Below are positions 50,292-61,355 of a stretch of DNA of 64,000 nucleotides, one piece after another (the first letter of the stretch is position 1; every line of letters begins with the position of its first letter). The position numbers and the translations under genes are program-made. The DNA is from Hydrogenophaga crassostreae (GTDB lineage: Bacteria; Pseudomonadota; Gammaproteobacteria; Burkholderiales; Burkholderiaceae_C), in the NCBI RefSeq assembly GCF_001761385.1, contig NZ_CP017476.1, positions 3,709,501-3,773,500 of the forward strand, read 5' to 3'. The notes below the pieces were generated by a model. That model saw nothing but the letters and a program-made list of their open reading frames with translations, did no database searches and was not told the origin of the DNA.

Positions 50292-51662
50292 ATGTCCGCA
50301 CCCAGCCGCTCATCACTGAACCGCCGCCGCTTCGCCACCCAGGCCATCGCCCTGGCCGGTGCCACCACCTTTGGATTGCCTGCGCTGGCGGCCAAGGCCC
50401 GGCCAGAGAAAGAACAGCTGAAGTTCGGCTTCATCAAACTCACCGACTGCGCCCCGTTGGTGGTCGCGTACGAAAAAGGCTACTTCGAAGACGAAGGCCT
50501 CAATGTGCAACTCGAGGCCCAGGCCAACTGGAAGGTGCTGCTCGACCGCGTGATCGACGGTCAGCTGGACGGCGCCCACATGCTCGCGGGCCAACCGCTG
50601 GGTGCCACCATCGGCTTCGGCACCAAGGCCGACATCGTGACCGCCTTCAGCATGGACCTCAACGGCAACGCCATCACCGTGTCCAACGCGGTGTGGGCCG
50701 AGATGAAACCGCACCTGCCCATGAAAGACGGCAAGGTGGCGCACCCGATCAAGGCCGATGCGCTGAAAAAGGTGGTCGACGCCTGGAAAAAAGAAGGCAA
50801 GGCTTTCAAGATGGGCATGGTGTTCCCGGTCTCCACGCACAACTACGAGCTGCGCTACTGGCTGGCCGCCGGCGGAATGAACCCGGGCTACTACACATCG
50901 AGCGACATTTCCGGCACGTCCAAAGCCGACGTGCTGCTCTCGGTGACACCGCCACCCCAAATGCCCAACACCATGGAGTCGGGCACCATCCACGGCTACT
51001 GCGTGGGTGAGCCCTGGAACCAGCAGGCGGTCTTCAAGGGCATTGGCGTGCCCGTGGTCACCGACAACGAGATCTGGAAGAACAACCCCGAAAAGGTGTT
51101 CGGCGTCACCGGCGCCTGGGCCAAGGCCAACCCCATCACCCATGTCGCGGTTGTCAAGGCGCTGATCCGTGCGGGCCAGTGGCTCGATGCCTCCATGGCC
51201 AACCGCGTCGAGGCGGTGAAGATGCTGTCGAAATCGCAGTACGTGGGGGCCGACGAAGCGGTGATTGCCAACAGCATGACCGGCACCTTCGAGTACGAAA
51301 AGGGCGACAAGCGCCCGGCACCCGACTTCAACGTTTTCTTCCGAAATTTCGCCACGTTCCCCTTCTACAGCGACGCCATCTGGTACCTCACGCAGATGCG
51401 CCGCTGGGGCCAGATCACCGAGGCCAAACCCGACAGCTGGTACATGGACATCGCCAAGAAGGTCTACCAGCCCACGATCTACATGGAGGCCGCCAACGCG
51501 CTGGTCGCCGAAGGCAAGATCAAGGCAAGCGACCTGCCCAAGACCGACGGCTTCAAGGGTGTTCAGACCGGGTTCATCGACGGCGTCGACTACGACGGCC
51601 GCAAGCCCAACGACTACCTCGCCAAATTCAAGATCGGCCTGAAAGCCGCTGACAAGGTCTGA
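50292..51662 (+). CDS. nrtA: Nitrate ABC transporter substrate-binding protein
   Basis: This 456-residue nitrate-binding protein is of the NrtA/CynA type (type II periplasmic fold). A Tat signal is clear at residues 10-34 (SLNRRRFATQ, hydrophobic core, cleavage near ALAAKA). The mature part has FGFIKLTDCAPLVVAYEKGYF and later GYCVGEPWNQQAV, both family segments of the nitrate pocket. AAGGAG precedes the ATG by six bases. It is the first gene of the nrtA-nrtB-nrtCD-nirB-nirD-nasA operon. Confidence 0.95.
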   Translation: MSAPSRSSLNRRRFATQAIALAGATTFGLPALAAKARPEKEQLKFGFIKLTDCAPLVVAYEKGYFEDEGLNVQLEAQANWKVLLDRVIDGQLDGAHMLAGQPLGATIGFGTKADIVTAFSMDLNGNAITVSNAVWAEMKPHLPMKDGKVAHPIKADALKKVVDAWKKEGKAFKMGMVFPVSTHNYELRYWLAAGGMNPGYYTSSDISGTSKADVLLSVTPPPQMPNTMESGTIHGYCVGEPWNQQAVFKGIGVPVVTDNEIWKNNPEKVFGVTGAWAKANPITHVAVVKALIRAGQWLDASMANRVEAVKMLSKSQYVGADEAVIANSMTGTFEYEKGDKRPAPDFNVFFRNFATFPFYSDAIWYLTQMRRWGQITEAKPDSWYMDIAKKVYQPTIYMEAANALVAEGKIKASDLPKTDGFKGVQTGFIDGVDYDGRKPNDYLAKFKIGLKAADKV

Positions 51663-51667
51663 ACACC

Positions 51668-52642
51668 ATGGAACTCGTGAACAAACTTTTTGGCAGCGGG
51701 GCCGCTGCCCTGCGCGATCCCCGCGAACTGGGCCGCGCTTTTGTGATGTCGGTCGGCGTACCGGTGATCGCTTTCGCCATCTTTCTGGCGCTGTGGTCGG
51801 TCGCTGCCTCGCGCATCCAGACCAGCCTGGGCGCCGTGCCCGGTCCGGCTCAGGTCGCGGAGCAGGCGGTTGTTCTGGTGAAGGAGCACTTCTCCGAGCG
51901 CGAACGCGAAGCCGCCTTCTACAAGCGCCAGGCAGAACGCGACAAGGAGCGCATCGCCGAAGACCCGAGCTATGAGCCGCGCAACTTCCAGTGGACCGGC
52001 AAACGCACCTACCTCGACCAGATCGTCACCAGCCTCTACACCGTGTTTGTGGGCTTTTTGCTCGCCACCGTGGTGGCCGTGCCCCTGGGCATTCTGGCCG
52101 GCACATCGAAGATTGTGCAGGCGGCCATCAACCCGATGGTGCAGCTGTTTCGTCCGGTCTCCCCGCTGGCCTGGCTGCCCATCGTGACCTTGATCGTCAG
52201 CGCGGTCTATGTCACCACCGACGAGCCGATGTTCCAGAAGTCGTTTCTGATTTCCGCCATCACGGTTACCTTGTGTTCGCTGTGGACCACCCTGATCAAC
52301 ACCGCCATCGGCGTGACCTCGGTCGACAAGGATCTGGTCAACGTGGGCAAGGTCTTGCAGCTGCCGCTGGCCACCCGCGTTCGCAAGATCATCTTGCCCT
52401 CAGCCCTGCCCTTCATCTTCACCGGCATGCGGTTGTCGCTCGGTGTGGGCTGGATGGTGCTGATCGCCGCCGAAATGCTGGCGCAAAACCCTGGCCTGGG
52501 CAAGTTCGTCTGGGACGAATTCCAGAACGGCAGCTCCGATTCGCTGAGTCGGATCATGGTGGCGGTGTTCACCATTGGCCTGATCGGCTACGCCCTCGAC
52601 CGCCTGATGCAGGTGCTGCAAAACCTCGTGGTGCCGCGTTGA
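51668..52642 (+). CDS. nrtB: Nitrate ABC transporter permease
   Basis: This 324-residue inner-membrane permease of the taurine/nitrate (SsuC-like) family has a first helix at about residues 22-42 and then a long charged segment (about residues 68-112, rich in Glu/Arg/Lys). Five further helices follow. The EAA-type loop that contacts the ATPase is around LVNVGKVLQLPLATRVRKIILPSALPFI. The charged insert makes it longer than cyanobacterial NrtB (about 275). It starts six bases after the nrtA stop. Confidence 0.94.
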   Translation: MELVNKLFGSGAAALRDPRELGRAFVMSVGVPVIAFAIFLALWSVAASRIQTSLGAVPGPAQVAEQAVVLVKEHFSEREREAAFYKRQAERDKERIAEDPSYEPRNFQWTGKRTYLDQIVTSLYTVFVGFLLATVVAVPLGILAGTSKIVQAAINPMVQLFRPVSPLAWLPIVTLIVSAVYVTTDEPMFQKSFLISAITVTLCSLWTTLINTAIGVTSVDKDLVNVGKVLQLPLATRVRKIILPSALPFIFTGMRLSLGVGWMVLIAAEMLAQNPGLGKFVWDEFQNGSSDSLSRIMVAVFTIGLIGYALDRLMQVLQNLVVPR

Positions 52643-52673
52643 AGCGCACCACCCGAACGAACAGGACGCTGCC

Positions 52674-54503
<1,830 letters not shown>

Positions 54504-54540
54504 GCAGCCCCCCCACAGATCCACCTACAGGAAAACCGCC

Positions 54541-57021
54541 ATGAAAAAGATGAACCTCGTGATGATCGGCAACGGCATGGCCGGCGTGCGCACGCTCGAA
54601 GAACTGATCAAAATCGCGCCGGATTTTTACAACATCACGGTGTTCGGCGCCGAGCCCCACCCCAACTACAACCGCATCCTGCTCTCGCCCGTGCTTGCCG
54701 GCGAGCAAACGCTGGAAGAGATCGTGCTCAACGACTGGGGCTGGTACACCGACAACGCCGTCACCCTGCACGCCGGCTGGACGGTGACCCAGGTCGATCG
54801 CGTGAAGCGCATCGTGCATGCCAGCAACGCCGCCGGTGAAACCATAGCAGCGCCTTACGACCGGCTCATCATGGCCACGGGCTCCAACCCGTTCATGCTG
54901 CCCATCCCCGGCAAAGACCTGAAGGGCGTGCTCGCCTACCGCGACATTGCCGACACCCAGGCCATGATCGACGCGGCCACCACCTACAAGCATGCGGTGG
55001 TCATTGGTGGTGGCCTGCTCGGCCTGGAGGCGGCCAACGGTTTGATGAAACGCGGCATGAGCGTCAGCGTGGTGCATGTGGGGCCTTGGCTGATGGAGCG
55101 CCAGCTCGATGACGTGTCGGGCAAGTTGCTGCAGCAATCGCTGGAACAGCGCGGCATGCGGTTCCTCATGGGCGCCCAGACGCAGGAACTCATCGGCGGT
55201 GAAGACGGCCGGGTGACCTCGGTGAAGTTCAAAGACGGCAGCGAAGTGTCGGCCGACTTGGTCGTCATGGCCGTGGGCATACGCCCCAACACCGCGCTGG
55301 CGGAATCGATGCGACTGCATGTGAACAAAGGCATCGTCGTCAACGACACCCTGCAAACCACCACCGATCCGCGCATCTACGCGGTTGGCGAGTGCGCAGC
55401 CCACCGTGGCATCGCCTACGGTCTGGTCGCCCCGTTGTTTGAACAGGGCAAGGTGCTGGCCACCCACCTGGCCGAGTTCGGCATCGGCCGCTACAGCGGA
55501 TCACTCACCTCAACCAAGCTCAAGGTCACCGGCATCGATCTGTTCTCCGCCGGCAACTTCATGGGCGACGAAGGCAGCGAAGACATCGTGATGAGCGACC
55601 CCTCAAGTGGTGTCTACAAGAAGCTGGTGATCAAGGACGACAAGCTGATCGGCGCCTGCCTGTATGGAGACACCGTCGACGGCTCCTGGTACTTCAAGCT
55701 GCTGCGCGAAGGCCGCACGGTGCACGACATCCGCGACAAGCTGATGTTCGGCGAAAGCCACCTGGGCGACGCCGGTCACCAGGGCGTGAGCAAGGCCGCG
55801 GCCATGGCCGACTCTGATGAGGTCTGCGGCTGCAATGGCGTGACCAAAGGCACCATCTGCAAGGCCATCAAAGAGAAGGGTCTGTTCACCCTGGACGAAG
55901 TCAAGAAGCACACCAAGGCCAGCGCCTCGTGTGGCTCCTGCACCGGTCTGGTCGAGCAGATCCTGATGTTCACAGCCGGCGGCGACTACTCGGCCACGCC
56001 GAAGAAAAAGGCCATCTGCGCCTGCACCGAACACAGCCATCAGGATGTGCGCGATGCCATCGCCCAGGAGAAGCTGCTCAGCATCGGCGACACCTTCGCC
56101 AGGCTCAACTGGAAAACGCCCAACGGCTGCCCCACCTGCCGCCCGGCGGTCAACTACTACCTGATCAGCACCTGGCCCAAGGACGCCAAGGACGATCCGC
56201 AAAGCCGCTACATCAACGAGCGCAGTCATGCCAACATCCAGAAAGACGGCACCTACTCCGTGATCCCGCGCATGTGGGGCGGTGAAACCACAGCCGACGA
56301 ATTGCGCCGCATCGCCGACGCCGTGGACAAGTACCAGATCCCCACCGTCAAGGTCACGGGAGGCCAGCGCATCGACCTGCTGGGCGTGAAAAAGGAAGAC
56401 CTGCAATCGGTGTGGAACGACATCGGCATGCCCAGCGGCCACGCCTACGCCAAGGCGTTGCGCACGGTGAAGACCTGCGTCGGCAGCGAATGGTGCCGCA
56501 TGGGCACGCAAGATTCGACCCAGATGGGCAAAGATCTTGAAAAAGCCATGTGGCGCATGTACGCGCCGCACAAGGTGAAATTCGCCGTCTCCGGTTGCCC
56601 ACGCAACTGCGCCGAATCGGGCATCAAAGACGTGGGCGTGATCGGCGTGGACAGCGGTTGGGAAATGTACGTGGGTGGCAACGGCGGCATCAAGACCGAG
56701 GTGGCGCAGTTTCTGGTCAAGGTGAAAACCGCCGAAGAGGTCATGGAGTACACCGGCGCCTTCATGCAGCTATACCGCCTGGAAGGCTGGTACCTGGAGC
56801 GGACCGTGCACTACATCAACCGCGTGGGCCTTGATTACGTGAAGCGAAAAATCCTGGAAGACGCCGAAGGCCGCAAGGCGCTGTGGGAACAACTGCAAGC
56901 GGCCCTCGAAGGCGAACCCGATCCGTGGTTCGAGACCCAGAAAGCGTCTGTGGACACGCGCCAGTTCATTCCCATCAAAGCCATCGAAACTGAAATTGCC
57001 ACCGCAGGGAGCGCAGCATGA
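54541..57021 (+). CDS. nirB: Assimilatory nitrite reductase [NAD(P)H] large subunit
   Basis: This 826-residue cytoplasmic enzyme reduces nitrite to ammonium with six electrons. It has an FAD site (MIGNGMAGVRTLEEL, residues 7-21), an NAD(P)H site (VVIGGGLLGLEAANGL, about residues 153-168), a BFD-type 2Fe-2S region starting CGCNGVTKG (about residue 428) and a second cysteine-rich region (CACTEHSHQD through GCPTCRP). The siroheme/4Fe-4S ligands are CVGSEWC (about residue 645) and SGCPRNC (about residue 684). It overlaps nirD by four bases. Confidence 0.96.
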   Translation: MKKMNLVMIGNGMAGVRTLEELIKIAPDFYNITVFGAEPHPNYNRILLSPVLAGEQTLEEIVLNDWGWYTDNAVTLHAGWTVTQVDRVKRIVHASNAAGETIAAPYDRLIMATGSNPFMLPIPGKDLKGVLAYRDIADTQAMIDAATTYKHAVVIGGGLLGLEAANGLMKRGMSVSVVHVGPWLMERQLDDVSGKLLQQSLEQRGMRFLMGAQTQELIGGEDGRVTSVKFKDGSEVSADLVVMAVGIRPNTALAESMRLHVNKGIVVNDTLQTTTDPRIYAVGECAAHRGIAYGLVAPLFEQGKVLATHLAEFGIGRYSGSLTSTKLKVTGIDLFSAGNFMGDEGSEDIVMSDPSSGVYKKLVIKDDKLIGACLYGDTVDGSWYFKLLREGRTVHDIRDKLMFGESHLGDAGHQGVSKAAAMADSDEVCGCNGVTKGTICKAIKEKGLFTLDEVKKHTKASASCGSCTGLVEQILMFTAGGDYSATPKKKAICACTEHSHQDVRDAIAQEKLLSIGDTFARLNWKTPNGCPTCRPAVNYYLISTWPKDAKDDPQSRYINERSHANIQKDGTYSVIPRMWGGETTADELRRIADAVDKYQIPTVKVTGGQRIDLLGVKKEDLQSVWNDIGMPSGHAYAKALRTVKTCVGSEWCRMGTQDSTQMGKDLEKAMWRMYAPHKVKFAVSGCPRNCAESGIKDVGVIGVDSGWEMYVGGNGGIKTEVAQFLVKVKTAEEVMEYTGAFMQLYRLEGWYLERTVHYINRVGLDYVKRKILEDAEGRKALWEQLQAALEGEPDPWFETQKASVDTRQFIPIKAIETEIATAGSAA

Positions 57022-57509
57022 GCACCACCGCCCACTGGACCTTGATCTGCAAAGTGGAAGACATTCCCGTGCTCGGCTCCCGCCGCGTCGAGCGGGATCG
57101 CGGCCTGGAAGTCGCCGTGTTCCGCAACGACAACAACGATGTCTTCGCCCTGCTCGACCGTTGCCCCCACAAAGGCGGCCCGCTCAGCCAGGGCATCGTC
57201 TTCGGCACCAGCGTGGCCTGCCCGCTGCACAACTGGACGATTGGCCTGTGCGACGGCCAGGCCGCTGCGCCCGACGAAGGTTGCACGCCGCGCTTCGCGG
57301 TGCAAGTGGTGGACGGTAAAGTCTTCCTGGATGCCAACGAGCTGGCCACCCACGCCACCGAAGAAACCCGCCCGATTGCCGGACCGGCCCGCAGAGTTTC
57401 AGGCCCCCACGCTCCACCGCTGCGCGGGTCGCAGCCTCCCGAGGAGGCGCGGCCTTGCTTGGGGCGGCCCGGCGCTGCGGCCATCACACCCATCACGCCA
57501 GCCGCATGA
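57018..57509 (+). CDS. nirD: Assimilatory nitrite reductase small subunit with repeat-encoded tail
   Basis: This 163-residue Rieske-fold partner of NirB has the Rieske ligand pattern RCPHKGG and ACPLHNW. The family usually ends near residue 110, here at KVFLDANEL. The rest is a low-complexity tail rich in Pro, Arg, Ala and Gly. From about residue 130 the tail is encoded by a copy of the composite hairpin repeat (57405-57492). Despite this the frame runs on and its stop overlaps the nasA start (ATGA). The tail is unlikely to be part of the ancestral enzyme. Confidence 0.92.
   Translation: MSTTAHWTLICKVEDIPVLGSRRVERDRGLEVAVFRNDNNDVFALLDRCPHKGGPLSQGIVFGTSVACPLHNWTIGLCDGQAAAPDEGCTPRFAVQVVDGKVFLDANELATHATEETRPIAGPARRVSGPHAPPLRGSQPPEEARPCLGRPGAAAITPITPAA
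57405..57492 (+). repeat. Composite three-hairpin element, copy 4 (inside 3' end of nirD)
   Basis: After a run of five C residues the element has CTGCG/CGCAG (57421-57435), CCTCC/GGAGG with loop CGA (57436-57448), then a GC-rich segment with GGCGGCCCGGCGC. This is the same order and orientation relative to the upstream gene as the copies after nirN and nirS. It is translated in frame as the nirD tail. Confidence 0.65.
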
Positions 57510-60376
57510 CCGAAGAAACCCGCTCCACATGCCCGTATTGCGGTGTGGGCTGTGGCGTCATCATCGAAACCGAGGCCAACCAGATCGTGGGCGTCAAAGG
57601 CGACCCCGATCACCCGGCCAACTGGGGCAAGCTCTGCTCCAAAGGCGCCACGCTGCACCTCACGGCATCGGAAAACGTCACACGGCAGACACGTTTGCTG
57701 CAACCCTTGCGCCGCTTTGAACGCAGCGAAGTGCCGAAACCCGTCACCTGGGAACGTGCCCTGGACACGGCCGCTGATCAGTTTTCGCAGATCATCCGAG
57801 AGCACGGCCCCGACGCCGTGGGTTTCTACATCAGCGGCCAGTTGCTGACCGAAGACTATTACGTCTTCAACAAACTGGCCAAAGGCCTGATCGGCACCAA
57901 CAACATCGACACCAATTCGCGCCTGTGCATGAGCAGCGCAGTGGCCGGTTACAAAGCCACGCTGGGTGCCGACGCGCCACCAGCCTGCTATGACGACATC
58001 GACCAGGCCCATTGCCTGTTCATCGTCGGCAGCAACGCCGCCTTTGCCCACCCCATCCTTTTTCGCCGCATCGAGGATGCGCGCAAGAACAACCCGGCGA
58101 TGAAGGTCATCGTCGCCGACCCGCGCCGCACCGACACCGCCAGCATTGCCGATCTCTACCTGCCGCTGTTGCCCGGCAGCGATGTGATGCTGTTCCACGG
58201 CTTGCTGCACATCATGATGTGGGAAGGCTGGATCAACGCCGCTTACATCGATGCCCACACCGACGGCTTTGACGCTTTGAAAGCCATGGTGCGCGAGTGC
58301 ACGCCAGAAAAAGTGTCTGAAGTTTGCGGCCTGAGCAAAGACGATTTGTTCACCGCAGCCAAGTGGTTCGCCAAATCAGAAGCCACGCTCAGCCTCTACT
58401 GCCAGGGCCTGAACCAAAGCAGCAGCGGCACCGCCAAAAATGCCACGCTCGTCAACCTGCACCTGGCCACCGGCCAAATCGGCAAACCCGGCGCCGGGCC
58501 CTTCAGCCTCACCGGCCAGCCCAACGCCATGGGCGGGCGCGAGGTGGGCGGCCTCTCGAACCTGCTCAGCGCGCACCGCGATCTGGCCAACACGCAGCAC
58601 CGCGCCGAAGTGGCCAAACTCTGGGGCGTGGGGGACGTACCCGCCAAGCCCGGCAAGTCCGCTGTCGAGATGTTCCAGGCGGCGGCCGACGGCGAAATCA
58701 AAGCCCTCTGGATCGCCTGCACCAACCCAGCCCAGTCCATGCCCGATCAGGCCACCGTGCGCCGCGCGCTGCAGCGCGCCGAGTTCGTGGTGGTGCAAGA
58801 AGCCTTCGCCACCGCCGAAACCTGCCAGTACGCCGACTTGCTCCTGCCCGCCACCACCTGGGGCGAAAAGGAAGGCACGGTCACCAACAGCGAACGCCGC
58901 ATCAGCCGCGTGCGCGCGGCCGTGCCCGCCGCTGGAGAAGCCCGCCAGGACTGGAAAATCGTGGTCGATTTCGCGCACAAACTGGAAGCAATGGGGGTCG
59001 GATCCGAATTCAGGAAGACAACCTCAGCAGCCACCAACAACAACGCAGATCGAAATTCGGCTCTGACCCCGATTGCGCTGTCGCCGGAGACTGCTCCGTC
59101 AACAACAACCCTCTTCCCCTACCCCTCCCCAGAATCCATCTGGACAGAACACCGCGAATCCACCCGAGGCCGCGACCTGGACATCACCGGCCTCAGCTAC
59201 GCAAAGCTCGAAGCCCAAGGTCCCCAACAATGGCCCTACCCAGAAGGCGCCACCGAAGGCAAAACGCGCCTCTACGAAGACGGCATCTTTCCCACCCCCA
59301 ACGGCCGCGCCCGCTTCGCCGCCCTGCCGTTCATTCCACTCGCCGACCCCCGCGAAAACCGCTACCCGTTTTCCCTGACCACCGGCCGCCTGCGCGACCA
59401 ATGGCACGGCATGACCCGCACCGGCACCCTCGGCCGCCTGTTTGGCCACGTGGCCGAGCCCACCGTGCAACTGCACCCGGCCGACATGGCCGAGCGCGGC
59501 TGGCAAGACGGCGATCTGGTGCACCTCACCAGCAAACGCGGCTCCATCCTCGTGCCCACTGAAAGCTCGGACAGCGTAGCCAAAAACCAGGCGTTCATGG
59601 CCATGCACTGGGGCGCTGAATACCTGAGCGGCTGCAGCAGCACGGGGGAGCCCCTGGCCGGTGTCAACGCCCTCACCACTTCAGCCTTCTGCCCCACCTC
59701 CAAACAACCCGAGCTCAAACACGCCGCGATCAAGGTGCTCAAGGCCGAACTGCCGTGGACGCTGCTGGGCGTGGCCTGGTTGCCTGAGGGCCAGGCGCTG
59801 AGCGCGCGCCGAGGCCTGCAAGCGTTGATGAAGCGTTTTCCCTTCGCGGCCTGCGTGCCCTTCGGCCGCGAACGCACCGGTTTGCTGTTTCGCGCAGCGG
59901 CGCACGATGCCCCGAACGCCGCGTTGATCGCCGAGATCGAAGCGCTGCTGCTGCTGAACTCTGCGGAGACCCTGCGCTACGCCGATCGCCGCCTGCAGCA
60001 ACACCGCGCGGTGCGCCTGAGCAGCACTGGCGAGGGGCGCAAGCTGGAAGGGTTCTTGCTCGCGGGCGACACCTCGGCCGAGGTGTGGCTCAAAGCCTTG
60101 TTGCAAGACGAATTGCCCGCCGACGCCTACGGCCGCCTGCTGCTCATGCCCGGCGCCAAAGCACCGGTCGCGGTGAAGGCCAAAAGCAAACAGGTGTGCA
60201 CCTGCTTCAACGTGAGCGAAGAAGCGATTCAAGCCCAGCTGACAACCAGCGATGGCAGCGATGAACAACGGATGTCCCGGCTGCAACGCGACCTGAAATG
60301 CGGCACCAAGTGTGGCTCCTGCATCCCCGAACTGCGGCGCTTGGTGAAACAATCTGTGCCGCTGATCCCCGCCTGA
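57506..60376 (+). CDS. nasA: Assimilatory nitrate reductase catalytic subunit
   Basis: This 956-residue cytoplasmic molybdenum enzyme reduces nitrate to nitrite. The N-terminal 4Fe-4S ligands are Cys9, Cys12, Cys16 and Cys44. Molybdopterin domains run to about residue 490, and the dinucleotide-binding domain follows (TTGRLRDQWHGMTRTG). A C-terminal BFD-like 2Fe-2S domain has CTCFNVSEEAI and CGTKCGSC (about residues 897-940). Residues about 497-522 are a polar, Asn/Thr/Ser-rich insert encoded by an inverted repeat (58994-59070). The start at 57506 overlaps the nirD stop; a start at 57455 is rejected. No Tat signal is present, as expected. Confidence 0.95.
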   Translation: MTEETRSTCPYCGVGCGVIIETEANQIVGVKGDPDHPANWGKLCSKGATLHLTASENVTRQTRLLQPLRRFERSEVPKPVTWERALDTAADQFSQIIREHGPDAVGFYISGQLLTEDYYVFNKLAKGLIGTNNIDTNSRLCMSSAVAGYKATLGADAPPACYDDIDQAHCLFIVGSNAAFAHPILFRRIEDARKNNPAMKVIVADPRRTDTASIADLYLPLLPGSDVMLFHGLLHIMMWEGWINAAYIDAHTDGFDALKAMVRECTPEKVSEVCGLSKDDLFTAAKWFAKSEATLSLYCQGLNQSSSGTAKNATLVNLHLATGQIGKPGAGPFSLTGQPNAMGGREVGGLSNLLSAHRDLANTQHRAEVAKLWGVGDVPAKPGKSAVEMFQAAADGEIKALWIACTNPAQSMPDQATVRRALQRAEFVVVQEAFATAETCQYADLLLPATTWGEKEGTVTNSERRISRVRAAVPAAGEARQDWKIVVDFAHKLEAMGVGSEFRKTTSAATNNNADRNSALTPIALSPETAPSTTTLFPYPSPESIWTEHRESTRGRDLDITGLSYAKLEAQGPQQWPYPEGATEGKTRLYEDGIFPTPNGRARFAALPFIPLADPRENRYPFSLTTGRLRDQWHGMTRTGTLGRLFGHVAEPTVQLHPADMAERGWQDGDLVHLTSKRGSILVPTESSDSVAKNQAFMAMHWGAEYLSGCSSTGEPLAGVNALTTSAFCPTSKQPELKHAAIKVLKAELPWTLLGVAWLPEGQALSARRGLQALMKRFPFAACVPFGRERTGLLFRAAAHDAPNAALIAEIEALLLLNSAETLRYADRRLQQHRAVRLSSTGEGRKLEGFLLAGDTSAEVWLKALLQDELPADAYGRLLLMPGAKAPVAVKAKSKQVCTCFNVSEEAIQAQLTTSDGSDEQRMSRLQRDLKCGTKCGSCIPELRRLVKQSVPLIPA
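58994..59070 (+). repeat. REP-like inverted repeat inserted in frame inside nasA
   Basis: GGGGTCGGATCCGAATTC (58994-59011) is repeated in inverted orientation as GAAATTCGGCTCTGACCCC (59052-59070), with two substitutions and one extra base. The 77-bp unit resembles GGGGTCAGAG-type REP sequences found between genes in many proteobacteria. It lies within nasA without breaking the frame and encodes a polar linker in the region between molybdopterin domains. Confidence 0.7.
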
Positions 60377-60428
60377 TCGCATTTGCATATAACGCCAAGT
60401 CATCAGGATTGCCCGACAATTAGCAGCT

Positions 60429-61355
60429 ATGGGAATCAGTCACTACATCAAAGAAATCGGGCGCGGCAAAGACGGCGCCCGCGCCTTGAACCGCGAGCAA
60501 GCCACCGACCTGATGGGCCAGGTGCTCGACGGCGCGGTCAGCGATCTGGAAATGGGCGCCTTTTGCATCGCCATGCGCATCAAGGGCGAGACCGACCAGG
60601 AAATGGCCGGATTTCTCGACGCCACACACCAGCGCCTGAACAAGCTGCCCGACAACGGTTGCACCACCGTGGTGCTGCCCAGCTACAACGGTGCGCGCAA
60701 GCTGCCGGTGCTCACGCCCTTGCTGGCGATGTTGCTGGCGCGGGAAGGCGTGGCGGTGGTGGTACACGGCACGGCCACCGAAGACAAACGGGTAACCACA
60801 GAGGCCGTGTTCTCGGCGCTGGGTATGGCCGCGGCGACCAGCACGCCCTCGCTCCAGGCCGGCGAATTGGCCTATGTGCCCACCGAGGTGCTGCTCCCCG
60901 GCCTGAAAACACTGCTTGAGGTGCGCCGCACCATCGGTCTTCGCAACCCTGCCCACAGCATGGTGAAACTGATGAATCCCTGCGACGGTCATGGCCTGAT
61001 CGTGGGCAGCTACACCCACCCCGAGTACGCCGACTCCATGGCCGCCACTTTCGCACTCACCGGCGCCCACGCCCTGTTGCTGCGTGGCACCGAAGGCGAG
61101 CCCGTGGCCGATGCACGCCGCTCCCCGCGCATCGAGGCCTTTCGCAATGGCCAACGCCATCCGTTGCAAGCGGCCCAGGAAGGCTCGCTGGCATCGCTGC
61201 CCGACCTGCCAAAAGACACCCATGCCGACGTGACGGCCAGCTACATCCAGGCCGTGTTGCTAGGGAAAAACCCTGTACCCGCCCCCATATCGCTCCAGGT
61301 GGAACACATCTTGCGGGAGGTTCAGCACCATGACCGCACTGCCCATGCCCACTGA
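60429..61355 (+). CDS. ybiB: YbiB/TrpD2-like protein (glycosyltransferase family 3 fold)
   Basis: This 308-residue protein is similar to anthranilate phosphoribosyltransferase. The N-terminal helical domain (LTREQA-like NREQATDLMGQVLDG, MAGFLDATHQR) is followed by an alpha/beta domain. The TrpD catalytic GTGGD motif is not seen; VLPSYNGARKLP is at its place, so it is not TrpD. E. coli YbiB binds nucleic acid and lacks transferase activity. It lies 52 bp after nasA and overlaps cobA by 26 bp. YbiB genes often neighbour nitrate-assimilation and cobA genes in Burkholderiales, but the reason is unknown. Confidence 0.87.
   Translation: MGISHYIKEIGRGKDGARALNREQATDLMGQVLDGAVSDLEMGAFCIAMRIKGETDQEMAGFLDATHQRLNKLPDNGCTTVVLPSYNGARKLPVLTPLLAMLLAREGVAVVVHGTATEDKRVTTEAVFSALGMAAATSTPSLQAGELAYVPTEVLLPGLKTLLEVRRTIGLRNPAHSMVKLMNPCDGHGLIVGSYTHPEYADSMAATFALTGAHALLLRGTEGEPVADARRSPRIEAFRNGQRHPLQAAQEGSLASLPDLPKDTHADVTASYIQAVLLGKNPVPAPISLQVEHILREVQHHDRTAHAH

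Noticed and set aside
58994..59070. A frameshift or pseudogene in nasA at the repeat.
   Set aside because: The frame is continuous on both sides and the downstream molybdopterin and BFD-like domains are intact.
60383..60420. A sigma-70 promoter for ybiB (TTGCAT ... GACAAT).
   Set aside because: The spacing is 26 bp, too long for a -35/-10 pair. Readthrough from nasA is simpler.
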